Below, one piece after another: positions 56,174 to 64,000 of a DNA stretch of 64,000 nucleotides (its first letter is position 1; each line of letters starts with the position of its first letter). Under the pieces are notes generated by a model. That model had not been told where the DNA came from. It made no database searches and saw nothing but the letters and a program-made list of their open reading frames with translations. The stretch is from Heliomicrobium gestii (GTDB taxonomy: Bacteria > Bacillota > Desulfitobacteriia > Heliobacteriales > Heliobacteriaceae). Location: NCBI RefSeq assembly GCF_009877435.1, contig NZ_WXEX01000014.1, positions 48,244 through 112,243 of the forward strand, in the 5' to 3' direction. Position numbers and translations under genes: made by a program.

Positions 56174-57913
56174 TCACTGTTCTCTCGTCTTCTGCGTAAT
56201 CCGGAAGATGACGAATTCTGCCGGTTTCACCGGCGCAACGCCGATGATACAAATCAGCCGGCCATTATCGATATCGTCCTGCAACATGGTATCGCGCCCG
56301 ATGCGGATGTAAAAGGCCTCGGCCGGTGTGCTCCCCTCCAGTGCGCCATTTCGCCAGACACCGGTCAAGAAGCCGTCGATGGTCCGGTGCACCCGCGCCC
56401 AAAGCCGTTCATCGTTCGGCTCAAAGACGACCCAGTTGGTTCCCCGCTTGATCGACTCCTCTAAGAAGATGAAAAGCCGGCGAACGTTGACATACTTCCA
56501 CAGGCTATTGGAAGAAGCTGTGCGCGCGCCCCAGACCCGGATGCCTTGACCGGTGAAGTAGCGGATCAGGTTGACGCCTTTCGGGTTGAGGATGTCCTGC
56601 TCGCCTTTGTTGTACTGAACCGACAGCCCCACCGTCCGCCGGACCACTTCGTTGGCCGGCGCCTTGTGCACGCCCTGGCTGTTGTCGGAACGGGCGTAGA
56701 TGCCCGCCATGGAACCGGAGGGAGGAAGAAAGACATTGCGCCTCTCCAGGGGGTCGAAGACCTGCAGCCAGGGATGGTACAGGGCCGCATAGCTGGTGTC
56801 AAAGATATTGCGATGGCTTTCCACATCCTGCACCTTTGTCTTTTCCACCGGAATATCCAAAATCGCAAAGCGGCTCTTCAGGTTTTCGCAATGGGCGACC
56901 AACGACAGCTGCACGTTGGGGTCGGTGATGCCCGGCGCGGCGATGATGCTGACTTCGTCATTGTCGACAAAAGCGGCGATGCCTGTCCGCTTGCCGGGGC
57001 CATGATCAGCGCCGATGAATTCTGTCGTCAGTTGGTCCACTGTCCCGTCGCTGCCTCCGGAGAGTTCGATCTCGTACATCCCCTCATCGTCATCCAGCCC
57101 GCTGATGGCCTGAAAAGGGGTGGACGACGTCATCGCACCACCAGCGCTGACATCTTGCACGGCGATGATGTTGGAACGGGTCAACACCTTGTCCACATGA
57201 TTGGAAGCCGCCCCGTTGAGGGAGAGATTGCTGAATGTCTCCGCTTCATCACCAAAATAAATTTCCAAGGTGAACTCAGCTGTCTTCAGGACCTTCTGGG
57301 GCAACAGATTCGTGTCAATCACCGCTTTGCCGCCATCAAAGGGCTCGGCCATTTCGATGATGTCGTCCTGAGATGTGACCACTTGGTTGTACTGCAATCC
57401 ATTGTCGCCGACAAAGATGACTCGATCACCTGGATTAAAACCGGCGCAGCTTTTCACTTGATACTTCTTGGATGTGTCTGGATCGCCGATAATCGCTTTG
57501 ATCTGGGTCTTCGCCTTGCTCGCTGGCGTCACCCGCACCCGGATCTGGTTGCCCCAGGCGCCCGGGTTGGCGGCTTGAATATGCAGCACCGACTTGTCGG
57601 GCGTGGCATTGGTCGCCATTTTGGCGTCGCCCGGGGCGACACGCATGATATAGGCCCGGGAACCGCCGTTTTGAAAGAAGTGATCGACCGCATAGGCCAG
57701 GAAACGATAGGGACCGCAGGCATTCTCCGATAGATAGGAGCCGTACTGGCGCTGAAAATCGGCAAAACTGGTCACGAGTTGCGGCAATCCCGCCGTGGGG
57801 CCTTTCTGCGCCACGCCAAGGAATCCAGCGGTGCTGGTGCTTACATCCGCCAAGGCTGGCGATCCGCTGTCAAACTCCTCCACATACACGCCAGGAGATA
57901 GATATTCCGGCAT
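56174..57913 (-). CDS. CIS contractile sheath protein
   Basis: 579 residues. The N-terminus EYLSPGVYVEEFDSGSPALA and VSTSTAGFLGVAQKGPT are typical; the C-terminal half has GGSDG, ERRNVFLPPSGSMAGIYARS, GVNLIRYFTGQGIRVWGART and LFIFLEESIKRGTNWVVFEP, the conserved sheath handshake domain of CIS and phage tails. Sheath subunits surround the tube and contract to push it into a target. Only one sheath gene is present (Photorhabdus and Serratia systems have three), as in other single-sheath CIS lineages. A 217-base leader with three hairpins separates it from the upstream gene. Confidence 0.96.
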   Translation of the reverse strand: MPEYLSPGVYVEEFDSGSPALADVSTSTAGFLGVAQKGPTAGLPQLVTSFADFQRQYGSYLSENACGPYRFLAYAVDHFFQNGGSRAYIMRVAPGDAKMATNATPDKSVLHIQAANPGAWGNQIRVRVTPASKAKTQIKAIIGDPDTSKKYQVKSCAGFNPGDRVIFVGDNGLQYNQVVTSQDDIIEMAEPFDGGKAVIDTNLLPQKVLKTAEFTLEIYFGDEAETFSNLSLNGAASNHVDKVLTRSNIIAVQDVSAGGAMTSSTPFQAISGLDDDEGMYEIELSGGSDGTVDQLTTEFIGADHGPGKRTGIAAFVDNDEVSIIAAPGITDPNVQLSLVAHCENLKSRFAILDIPVEKTKVQDVESHRNIFDTSYAALYHPWLQVFDPLERRNVFLPPSGSMAGIYARSDNSQGVHKAPANEVVRRTVGLSVQYNKGEQDILNPKGVNLIRYFTGQGIRVWGARTASSNSLWKYVNVRRLFIFLEESIKRGTNWVVFEPNDERLWARVHRTIDGFLTGVWRNGALEGSTPAEAFYIRIGRDTMLQDDIDNGRLICIIGVAPVKPAEFVIFRITQKTREQ

Positions 57914-57922
57914 ACCCGCCCG

Positions 57923-58050
57923 GTTTCAAATCAATGAAACCAGTTCCCCCTTTCGTACACTTTTTGAACCGATTAACCGGCCTGAGGCCGGAGGGTTCCA
58001 AGGCCAAGGAATAGACAAGCCTCACCGGCAATATCAACCGGTGAGGCTTG
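57923..58050 (-). promoter_or_regulatory. Three hairpins in the leader of the sheath gene
   Basis: Perfect inverted repeats at 58016-58050 (CAAGCCTCACCGG / CCGGTGAGGCTTG, 13 pairs), 57977-57991 (CCGGCCT / AGGCCGG) and 57923-57940 (GTTTCA / TGAAAC). The first has no good U-run, so it may be an RNA-processing or partial-termination site that sets sheath and tube output apart from the ATPase part of the operon. Confidence 0.6.
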
Positions 58051-58130
58051 CTGTCAAAAGTACCTACGATGTCAAAACCGCCATTCCGGTTTGATTCGTT
58101 GCTTCGTCACCGGCAGAAATTCACTGCCAG

Positions 58131-58952
58131 TCAAGAGAGGGATTCGGTTATGGATTTACACAGTTTGATTGTGCCCCCGTCCTCTAATGTGACCTTTTCG
58201 CTGATCACCTGCTGCCCGTACTTCAACTCGATTTGCCCTTCAAATCGCCGGACGCTGGGATGGCGAAAATAGACGACGACCTCGCCTCGCTGATCGGTTC
58301 TTGTCTCTACACAAGGCAGCAGCAAGGCGCCGGGACCATAACTGTGTGAAAAAGGCTGATAAAAGGTTATGGAGCGATTGTCCCGAAGGTACCCTTTCAC
58401 CTGATTGTATTCCTCGCATCCATCTTCCTTGGACCGGAGCAAGTATATGTCCCCTGGAATGATCCGTCCCAACACATGCATGAGGCGATACTCGATTGTA
58501 CCGCTTCGTTCTTCACCGTTTCCATTCGCAGGAACCAATCGGGCCCGCGCACCGTTTCCGGAAAGCACGGTGCCGCGAACACCAACATCAGGAATCGCTT
58601 GCCCTGCCACATCAACCACTCGGGCGCGAAGGAGGGTCGCCCCTGATGGAAAGGAGTAGTTCGGCGCTGGTTTTAACAGCAATGACACGACAGGATGTTT
58701 CGGATCAAGCGAGCCGACGGTAATTTGCGTCTGGCAATGGAGGTAATGCGTTGAACGGACCTCCAATTCATAGGAGCCGTCGGGAAGATTGGTAAAGACA
58801 TATTGTCCGGCCGACTTAGCGATGGCGTTGACCGGATACCCCTGTAAAAGGACCTTGATATCTCCTTGAGCGGGCGGTTCGGCAGTGAAATCGTCGAGCA
58901 ATTCGACGACCACCGAGACTGGCGCGCCCAGTCGCATTGTCAATGTTCGCAT
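58131..58952 (-). CDS. CIS-associated protein with carboxypeptidase-regulatory-like beta domains
   Basis: 273 residues from ATG at 58952, 11 bases after the preceding gene; AGGGGTG lies upstream. A longer frame to 59066 overlaps that gene and is rejected. GQYVFTNLPDGSYELEVRSTH (around 47-67) is the core of a carboxypeptidase-regulatory-like/Ig fold, and ATLLRARVVDVAGQAIPDVGV begins a second. The C-terminal 70 residues are also beta-rich (GEVVVYFRHPSVRRFEGQIEL). Position between the cap protein and the sheath suggests a structural or sheath-end accessory; the precise role is unknown. Confidence 0.65.
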   Translation of the reverse strand: MRTLTMRLGAPVSVVVELLDDFTAEPPAQGDIKVLLQGYPVNAIAKSAGQYVFTNLPDGSYELEVRSTHYLHCQTQITVGSLDPKHPVVSLLLKPAPNYSFPSGATLLRARVVDVAGQAIPDVGVRGTVLSGNGARARLVPANGNGEERSGTIEYRLMHVLGRIIPGDIYLLRSKEDGCEEYNQVKGYLRDNRSITFYQPFSHSYGPGALLLPCVETRTDQRGEVVVYFRHPSVRRFEGQIELKYGQQVISEKVTLEDGGTIKLCKSITESLS

Positions 58953-58963
58953 TTGTAACACCC

Positions 58964-59500
58964 CTACATCACCCTGGCGGTATCTCCCGATTGCGCCGTA
59001 TCCAGATAGATCGGACCGACGGTATAGCTGACAGATGGTTTGAAGGTTACGTCGGCGAAACTCCACAGCTTGGCAATCTCTTCAAAGGACAGGGGATCAA
59101 GGGTGATATGCAATTCCTCCCCGTTTTCGGCCAGCGTGCCTGTCAATGCCGAAGATTTCAGCAGGGATTGCTGGTGCATCACCTGCATGGCTTTGCCGAG
59201 AATTGTCGCTTCGTCTATTGCCCGGTTCATGAGATCCACTGTCGAAAAAGCAGTCAACATAAAACGCAGATACACCTTCAACGGTTGCAACCGCATGCCG
59301 ACTGACGGCATGTAGGACTCTCTGGCCTCCTTCACCTCGTACAGAAATAAGGCGAGTCGGAAGTCACCTTTCTCGTAGGGCGAACAAAAACCGATCATCT
59401 CTGGCTTGGGAATCGGATCAGGAGTCAGGTTTTCCCGTAACAGCTTCAGCAGTGTGTTGGCGGTGTCGGCGAAGACCGTATAGTTTCCGATAAGCGCCAC
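58964..59500 (-). CDS. DUF4255 tail-end cap/terminator protein (Pvc16/Afp16 type)
   Basis: 178 residues. FADTANTLLKLLRENLTP, IGFCSPYEKGDFRLALFLYEV, LQPLKVYLRFMLTAFSTVDL and ITLDPLSFEEIAKLWSFADVTFKPSVSY-like sequence (here in two parts: ITLDPLSFEEIAKLW and SFADVTFKPSVSYTVG) define the DUF4255 family. In eCIS this protein caps the end of the finished tube and sheath opposite the baseplate and so fixes particle length together with the tape measure. Gene lies seven bases after the methyltransferase-ATPase gene, in the usual Afp15-Afp16 neighbourhood. Confidence 0.9.
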   Translation of the reverse strand: MALIGNYTVFADTANTLLKLLRENLTPDPIPKPEMIGFCSPYEKGDFRLALFLYEVKEARESYMPSVGMRLQPLKVYLRFMLTAFSTVDLMNRAIDEATILGKAMQVMHQQSLLKSSALTGTLAENGEELHITLDPLSFEEIAKLWSFADVTFKPSVSYTVGPIYLDTAQSGDTARVM

Positions 59501-59507
59501 CTCCTTC

Positions 59508-62500
59508 TCAATAGCCCAGATAGGTCAGGGGTTCGGCGACCATCAGTTTCCCCATCTTGTGCATTTCCTGCCTGGCAGCCTGGATGATCTCTTTCATCCC
59601 GATCGGTTCTCCCCGTTCCGCTGCCAAAAAGGCGGCGGCGATGACGATATTTTTGATGTTCCCCCCGGCGATGTCAAATTGACTGGCCAAGAACTCGAAA
59701 TCCACATCCCGTCCAATCGGCGTCTCGGGGGTAAACATCGAACGCCAGATCCGTTCTCGCTGTTCGGCGTCTGGAAAAGGGAAATCAATGATATAGGTAA
59801 AGCGTCGCAAAAAGGCTTCATCAATGTGCTTGGATAGGTTCGTGGCCAGTATGGATATGCCATCATACTCTTCTGCCTTCTGAAGCAAAAAGGCGGACTG
59901 GATGTTGGCATAGCGGTCATGGGAATCCTTGACCTCAGAGCGTTTGCCAAACAAGGCGTCACACTCATCGAAAAAGAGGATCGCATTGCTTGCCCGGGCT
60001 TCCTGGTAGACCTGACGGAGGTTTTTCTCGGTCTCACCGATATACTTGCTGACGACCTGAGATAGGTCGATTTTGTACAGTTCCAACTGAAGTTCCCGGG
60101 CGATGATCTGGGCCGTCATCGTCTTGCCCGTGCCGGGAGGGCCGGCGAAGAGCATGCTCAACCCTTTGCCATAGGGGAGTTTCTTTTCGTACCCCCAACG
60201 TCCATAAACGATGTGGCGGTAACGCACATGATTGCAGGCGCTTTGCAGTTGAGCCTTCTGACTTTCCGGCAAGACCAGATCATCCCAACGGTATTTCCCT
60301 CGAATCGGCGTTGCCTTGTCAGCCAATCGATGCTCGCTGATCGCCAAACAAGCCTTGTACAGTTCCTTTTGTCCGATTAGGGGCGAATTGGCATCAGCGA
60401 GCACCTGGGCCGCTGTCAGCGCCTCACGGATCTGTCCAGGGGTGAAGCGAAACTTGCCAGCCAGGTCCCCCCAGAGGACCGGCGCATCAAATCGATTCCC
60501 GCTGGACACAGCCATTGCCTCCCAGATTTTCTCCCGTTCACCCAGGCTGGGCACATCCAGTTCCAGTTCGATCAGCGGCCTGTCCGCCTGGAGACCAGGC
60601 GCCTTACGAAAACGCTCACCCAGAAGAAACAATTGACCAGGGTATTCCGCTACCTGGGCCAGCAAATCCGCCAGACGCCCCTGGACGGCGCCCCCCTCTC
60701 TATCGGGACCTTCCATCTCCTCAAAGAAGACATCGAAATCACTTACGCAAAGAATCGCATCCCGCAGGACGGACTCACGGACGATACGTGTCATACAATC
60801 ACTAAAAGATTCGGAGGGCTGGCGCAACAACCCTTTTCCCTGGGCGATCAGGAGCGGTTTTTTCAGGTAATCGGCTAGATGCCGAAGATGAAGCAATTTT
60901 CCCGACCCTGGCGGTCCCCAAAGATAGACGATGGTGTTTACTTTCGCCTTTTTTTCTGGTTCACCGTCCCCACACTTTTGGGCGAGACACCGAAGTCGCT
61001 CCTGAACCTCTTGCCCAGTCAATAAGGGCTCTGGTTCTGTCTCCGGCTGAAAAAGGCGAACCATCGATTCAATCGGCCGGTCCAAGCGATCACATCCCAA
61101 GAGAAAAGCGAAAATACGCTCATCCAGACGCAAGGCGTGTTTTACAATGCCCCCTGTTCCATTGCCTTCCATTTGCAGGATGCGACGCTGAAATAGCTTT
61201 GCCCCGGGCAGCAGCGCTGTCAGGAGGGAATGGCGACATCTCTCGGTAGAACAAAGGAATTGAAGCGCCAGATCCGCGGTGGGATGTTTGCAGTTGATAT
61301 CATCGTGAAAATAGGCGTAGATCTTTTCAACAGCGGGGTTATATTCTACGGCCAGGCAAAGCAGGATCACTTGCTCTTCCATGACCGTTAGGTTATAGGC
61401 TTGGGTCAATCGATCCAGGGGAAGGTTGACGCCCTTCTCTCGACTGCGTTCTCGCCGAGACTGGATCCTTTTTCCCAAAAGTCGGATCTGCTCATTCAGC
61501 CAACGGACTTCCAGGTGCCCGTCATTCAGGCCACTGTTTTCTCCACAGTCCGAGGAGAAGACATTCATCCCGTTATGTTGAGCATCAAAGCGGGGATCAT
61601 TCTGACCAAGCAATATTTCAACTTCTTCTTCCGAGATGACCAGTCCCTTAAACTGGTTCGAAACGCTGTTCATCTGCCTGGCTTGGCGAATGCGCAACAA
61701 CCTGCGCATTCGCAGCTTTATCCGCTCCAGTTCTTCTTGGATATGAAACCATCCGTCCGGATAGGCTTGACCGGAGAGACTGGCATCACCAACAGTTGCA
61801 TCTTCGATGGTCACATCGGGCTCGGTCAGAATTCGAACAGGCTGAATCGGGAACTCCGATACCGACAGGTCGACCACTTGCTGAGGCCCATCTCCATCTG
61901 CTGTATGGAAAGACTCTCCCTCCAGCAGCAACGAATACAACGTTGCCGCCGCTTCATGCGCCGGATCCATCTCCAATGCCATACGCGCGTACTTCCGCGC
62001 CCCTTGCAAATCATGAAGGCGGCTACAGCAGTGGGCCCACTGGCAATACAAATCGGCTGAGCAAAGCCCACCATCTAGGGCATACTGAAAAAAACGAATG
62101 CCATCGGCACAGTATCCCATTTGCTCCAAGAGCAATCCACTTTCAAAGGCCAGGTCTTGTGACTCGCCAATGTGAAAATAACCTGTCCACACCTGCTCGA
62201 TTAACCGTCGCAGATCCTCTCGCTCTTGCGGAGAACTAGATGGCGCCAGCGAAGAAAGCCGCCGTAAGCACTGTTTGAAAAAACGCGCGTCGTAGTTGCT
62301 CAGACGAACATAGGCGAGGATATGGCGCAGTCCCATCGTGTCGATGTGTTTTTCAAAGTGCTTTTTTAGATTAAAAAAATCTTCTGGCCCAAACTGCTCC
62401 ACGTACTGCGAAAACGCCTGCCGTGTCTTCACATAACGGGACGGCTCAGGCACGTTAAGGACCATTCCCACGTTCAGACTGTGATGAGCATGAGTGAGAA

Positions 62501-63497
62501 AGAAGGACAGGGCCCCCTGACGTTCAAAGTAGCGTACAAAGGCGTCATAGTTTACTGCCAAGGAAAAGCTGCCATGATTCGCTCGGTAAGGTGTAGTCGT
62601 TCCCTCCAGGTCTGACAACCGGTGATAGCCCTTATCGGCTGTGAGCAAGAGCAGTCCTTTTTCAGAAAAGGATTTTATCCGGTTTAGACACTCCAGCGCG
62701 ATTGACGGTACAAGAACATGGGCATTACGTAACTGTTCCCGGTAGGTCGTGAGGAGTTCCAGTAGCGCCTGATCCTCATACGGGGGATCTTCGATAGGCT
62801 GATATTGATAGCTGATTCCCAGCTTTTCCAGTAACTCCGCAGTAGACAGTTTATCATAGTTCGGGGGGCCTGCTAAGCTGACTTGACAGGCGTAGAGCTG
62901 GCCCTCCTGTATACGAAATAAGTCCTGCGGAATGGTATCAAAAAAATAGTTGGCAATCACAACCGGGGGATACCGCAAGTTTCCTATGCCCAGTCGCCTG
63001 TCGGAAAACATTAGTGAAATTTCGGTGTCCTTTTCCGCATCAAAGACGGCGATATCGAGACATCCCTGCTGAATATACGGTGCAAACTGTGGGTGATTAC
63101 GCCAGAATTCAACGGTTTGCTCACTGAAATCGCTCAAAATATAGCAAAACGCAGGAATATCAGGTATGTATTGGCGATATGAATCAAGATGCTTCAGGAT
63201 GTGATAAGCCAGTCGCCCCGATCCTGCCCCGAGTTCCAGGATATAGATGGGTTCATCAGCACAATTGCACTCCCACTTTTGATCTTTCAAGTAAGCAAGT
63301 ATGATCTCACCATAGGCTTTGGCGATAACGGGATTGCAGGTGATGTAGTGAGGGACCTCGCCTTCCTGCCAAGCCTTAATCCCTCGTTCCGCAAAATACT
63401 GTCTTTGCAGTTTCCAGAGAGATGATTGGGAAAAAGGCGTGGGCTCTTCTAGCAGAATAGATGAATGGTCTGATTTTTTCATCGAATCTTTCATCAT
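59508..63497 (-). CDS. MidA-like methyltransferase - TPR - tandem AAA+ ATPase fusion (Pvc15/Afp15-related)
   Basis: 1329 residues. Residues 1-400: class I SAM methyltransferase of the MidA/NDUFAF7 type, with IYILELGAGSGRLAYHIL (motif I, 85-102) and PPVVIANYFFDTIPQDLFRI (177-196, the typical ANEFFDALP-like block). Residues 400-530: TPR-like helices (CQWAHCCSRLHDLQGARKYAR, DPAHEAAATL). Residues 590-1329: the CIS AAA+ ATPase, with a winged/linker part, a degenerate first AAA module (GPPGSGKL at 861-868, CVSDFD where Walker B is expected), and an intact second module (GPPGTGKT at 1119-1126, AILFFDECDALFGKR at 1172-1186, arginine finger region FLRRF). Afp15-type ATPases remodel or release assembled CIS parts. 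No membrane segment. First gene of the operon; start ATG with GGGGCGAG upstream. Confidence 0.85.
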   Translation of the reverse strand: MMKDSMKKSDHSSILLEEPTPFSQSSLWKLQRQYFAERGIKAWQEGEVPHYITCNPVIAKAYGEIILAYLKDQKWECNCADEPIYILELGAGSGRLAYHILKHLDSYRQYIPDIPAFCYILSDFSEQTVEFWRNHPQFAPYIQQGCLDIAVFDAEKDTEISLMFSDRRLGIGNLRYPPVVIANYFFDTIPQDLFRIQEGQLYACQVSLAGPPNYDKLSTAELLEKLGISYQYQPIEDPPYEDQALLELLTTYREQLRNAHVLVPSIALECLNRIKSFSEKGLLLLTADKGYHRLSDLEGTTTPYRANHGSFSLAVNYDAFVRYFERQGALSFFLTHAHHSLNVGMVLNVPEPSRYVKTRQAFSQYVEQFGPEDFFNLKKHFEKHIDTMGLRHILAYVRLSNYDARFFKQCLRRLSSLAPSSSPQEREDLRRLIEQVWTGYFHIGESQDLAFESGLLLEQMGYCADGIRFFQYALDGGLCSADLYCQWAHCCSRLHDLQGARKYARMALEMDPAHEAAATLYSLLLEGESFHTADGDGPQQVVDLSVSEFPIQPVRILTEPDVTIEDATVGDASLSGQAYPDGWFHIQEELERIKLRMRRLLRIRQARQMNSVSNQFKGLVISEEEVEILLGQNDPRFDAQHNGMNVFSSDCGENSGLNDGHLEVRWLNEQIRLLGKRIQSRRERSREKGVNLPLDRLTQAYNLTVMEEQVILLCLAVEYNPAVEKIYAYFHDDINCKHPTADLALQFLCSTERCRHSLLTALLPGAKLFQRRILQMEGNGTGGIVKHALRLDERIFAFLLGCDRLDRPIESMVRLFQPETEPEPLLTGQEVQERLRCLAQKCGDGEPEKKAKVNTIVYLWGPPGSGKLLHLRHLADYLKKPLLIAQGKGLLRQPSESFSDCMTRIVRESVLRDAILCVSDFDVFFEEMEGPDREGGAVQGRLADLLAQVAEYPGQLFLLGERFRKAPGLQADRPLIELELDVPSLGEREKIWEAMAVSSGNRFDAPVLWGDLAGKFRFTPGQIREALTAAQVLADANSPLIGQKELYKACLAISEHRLADKATPIRGKYRWDDLVLPESQKAQLQSACNHVRYRHIVYGRWGYEKKLPYGKGLSMLFAGPPGTGKTMTAQIIARELQLELYKIDLSQVVSKYIGETEKNLRQVYQEARASNAILFFDECDALFGKRSEVKDSHDRYANIQSAFLLQKAEEYDGISILATNLSKHIDEAFLRRFTYIIDFPFPDAEQRERIWRSMFTPETPIGRDVDFEFLASQFDIAGGNIKNIVIAAAFLAAERGEPIGMKEIIQAARQEMHKMGKLMVAEPLTYLGY

Positions 63498-63882
63498 CTC
63501 GCCCCTGGTACCATCGTCTCGCCACTGAAATCAGTTAGCGAGCATTTTTCCTATGGCAGCGCATCGGCTTTGGATAGTGGTCTATTTTTAATCTGATGAT
63601 GTCATTGGTTTTTAATTAATGGTATTAAGTGTCTTGTTCGAACATTAATGGCTAGTATTCTATTTCCAATCAATAACTCCTCCTCGTGAATCAGAAAATT
63701 TGAACATTTGGCATATTTACGGTTAAAAATTCTCCAACCAAGTGACATCGTCATAACAGAATGGTCGTTAATCGCAGCCTCTTTGTCACAGCTATGATGG
63801 TCAATAAATAACACTTTACGGAGTAGACAATATCGAAGATCGCTTATAAAAGCAGGCGATTAACTAAAAATGGTCCAAACGC
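63498..63882. other. AT-rich intergenic region upstream of the CIS operon
   Basis: About 385 bases, clearly more AT-rich than the surroundings, with no reliable gene. It must hold the promoter of the CIS operon, but I find no convincing -35/-10 pair, so an activator or alternative sigma factor may be needed. A 70-codon frame at 63602-63814 shows no family features. Confidence 0.6.
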
Positions 63883-63919
63883 AAAAACCCCCACTACGAA
63901 TAAAAAGTAGTGGGGGGTT
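63883..63919 (-). terminator. Strong terminator of the gene entering from the right edge
   Basis: Minus strand: AACCCCCCACTAC, loop TTTTTATTC, GTAGTGGGGGTT followed by TTTGCG; twelve pairs with one extra base. It separates the CIS operon from the upstream gene. Confidence 0.88.
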
Positions 63920-63939
63920 CCCTCAAAACCACACAGAGT

Positions 63940-64000
63940 TCATTTGTAAAGCTGCAAGTTGAAGGTCAAGTCCTCGACCGATTCGTACCCGTCGACTGAA
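63940..64000 (-). CDS. C-terminal end of an unknown gene cut by the right edge
   Basis: One minus-strand frame enters the window and reads SVDGYESVEDLTFNLQLYK before a TGA at 63942-63940, 20 bases before a strong terminator. Too short to name. The terminator position supports this frame over the two others. Confidence 0.5.
   Translation of the reverse strand, partial: SVDGYESVEDLTFNLQLYK

Noticed and set aside
29741..63497. Prophage
   Set aside because: Only tail-type genes are present; no capsid, terminase, portal, integrase, lysis or attachment sites were seen, and AAA+ and DUF4255 genes are eCIS markers.
63602..63814. 70-codon frame in the AT-rich gap at the right end
   Set aside because: No ribosome site, no known pattern, AT-rich region gives such frames by chance.

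Overview
The window reads as chromosome of a moderately GC-rich, endospore-forming Firmicute of the class Clostridia. Evidence for this is a spoIIP gene, a CotS-like kinase, the conserved comEC-holA-rpsT...spoIIP-lepA-hemW-hrcA-grpE-dnaK neighbourhood, and an archaeal-type (group III) chaperonin inside the dnaK operon. That chaperonin placement is known from Carboxydothermus, Heliobacterium and relatives, so a Heliobacteria-like host is my best guess. It is an inference; no photosynthesis gene or rRNA is present to confirm it.

Left part (1-17.4 kb): a heat-shock operon on the minus strand (hrcA, group III chaperonin, grpE, dnaK cut by the edge) behind a sigma-A-type promoter and a perfect CIRCE operator. 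It is followed by hemW, lepA, murJ, spoIIP and a small membrane protein, then rpsT, holA, a CotS-like kinase, comEC and a secreted copper-amine-oxidase-N-domain protein. Middle part (17.6-29.7 kb): a Zur/Fur regulator with a znuBC-type metal transporter, a complete ribose operon (rbsR-K-D-A-C-B) with an operator lying in the spacer of its promoter, then typA and rarA on the plus strand.

Right part (29.7-63.5 kb): a contractile injection system (CIS) locus of the eCIS/phage-tail-like type. Its main operon runs leftwards: methyltransferase-AAA+ fusion, DUF4255 cap protein, a carboxypeptidase-regulatory-like protein, one sheath, two tube proteins, two small assembly proteins, a 2059-residue repetitive basic protein, CIS-tube/LysM protein, hub, spike, gp25-like protein, two baseplate J-like proteins, a tail-I-like protein with an N-terminal propeller-like region, and a protein of unknown fold. 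At its end lie two plus-strand genes (DUF4280/PAAR-like tip protein and a membrane-anchored MORN-repeat protein) and two minus-strand genes (a membrane sensor with a catalytically degenerate cyclase domain, and a DUF4157-type putative cargo toxin).

The most unusual elements are the giant repetitive protein, which sits where a tape measure would in a phage tail operon and carries near-identical DNA repeats 675 bp apart; the MidA-like methyltransferase fused to the CIS AAA+ ATPase; the permuted DUF4157 motifs in the putative cargo; and the membrane/sensor genes placed next to the particle genes. All functional statements come from reading sequence and from knowledge of families; no search was run.
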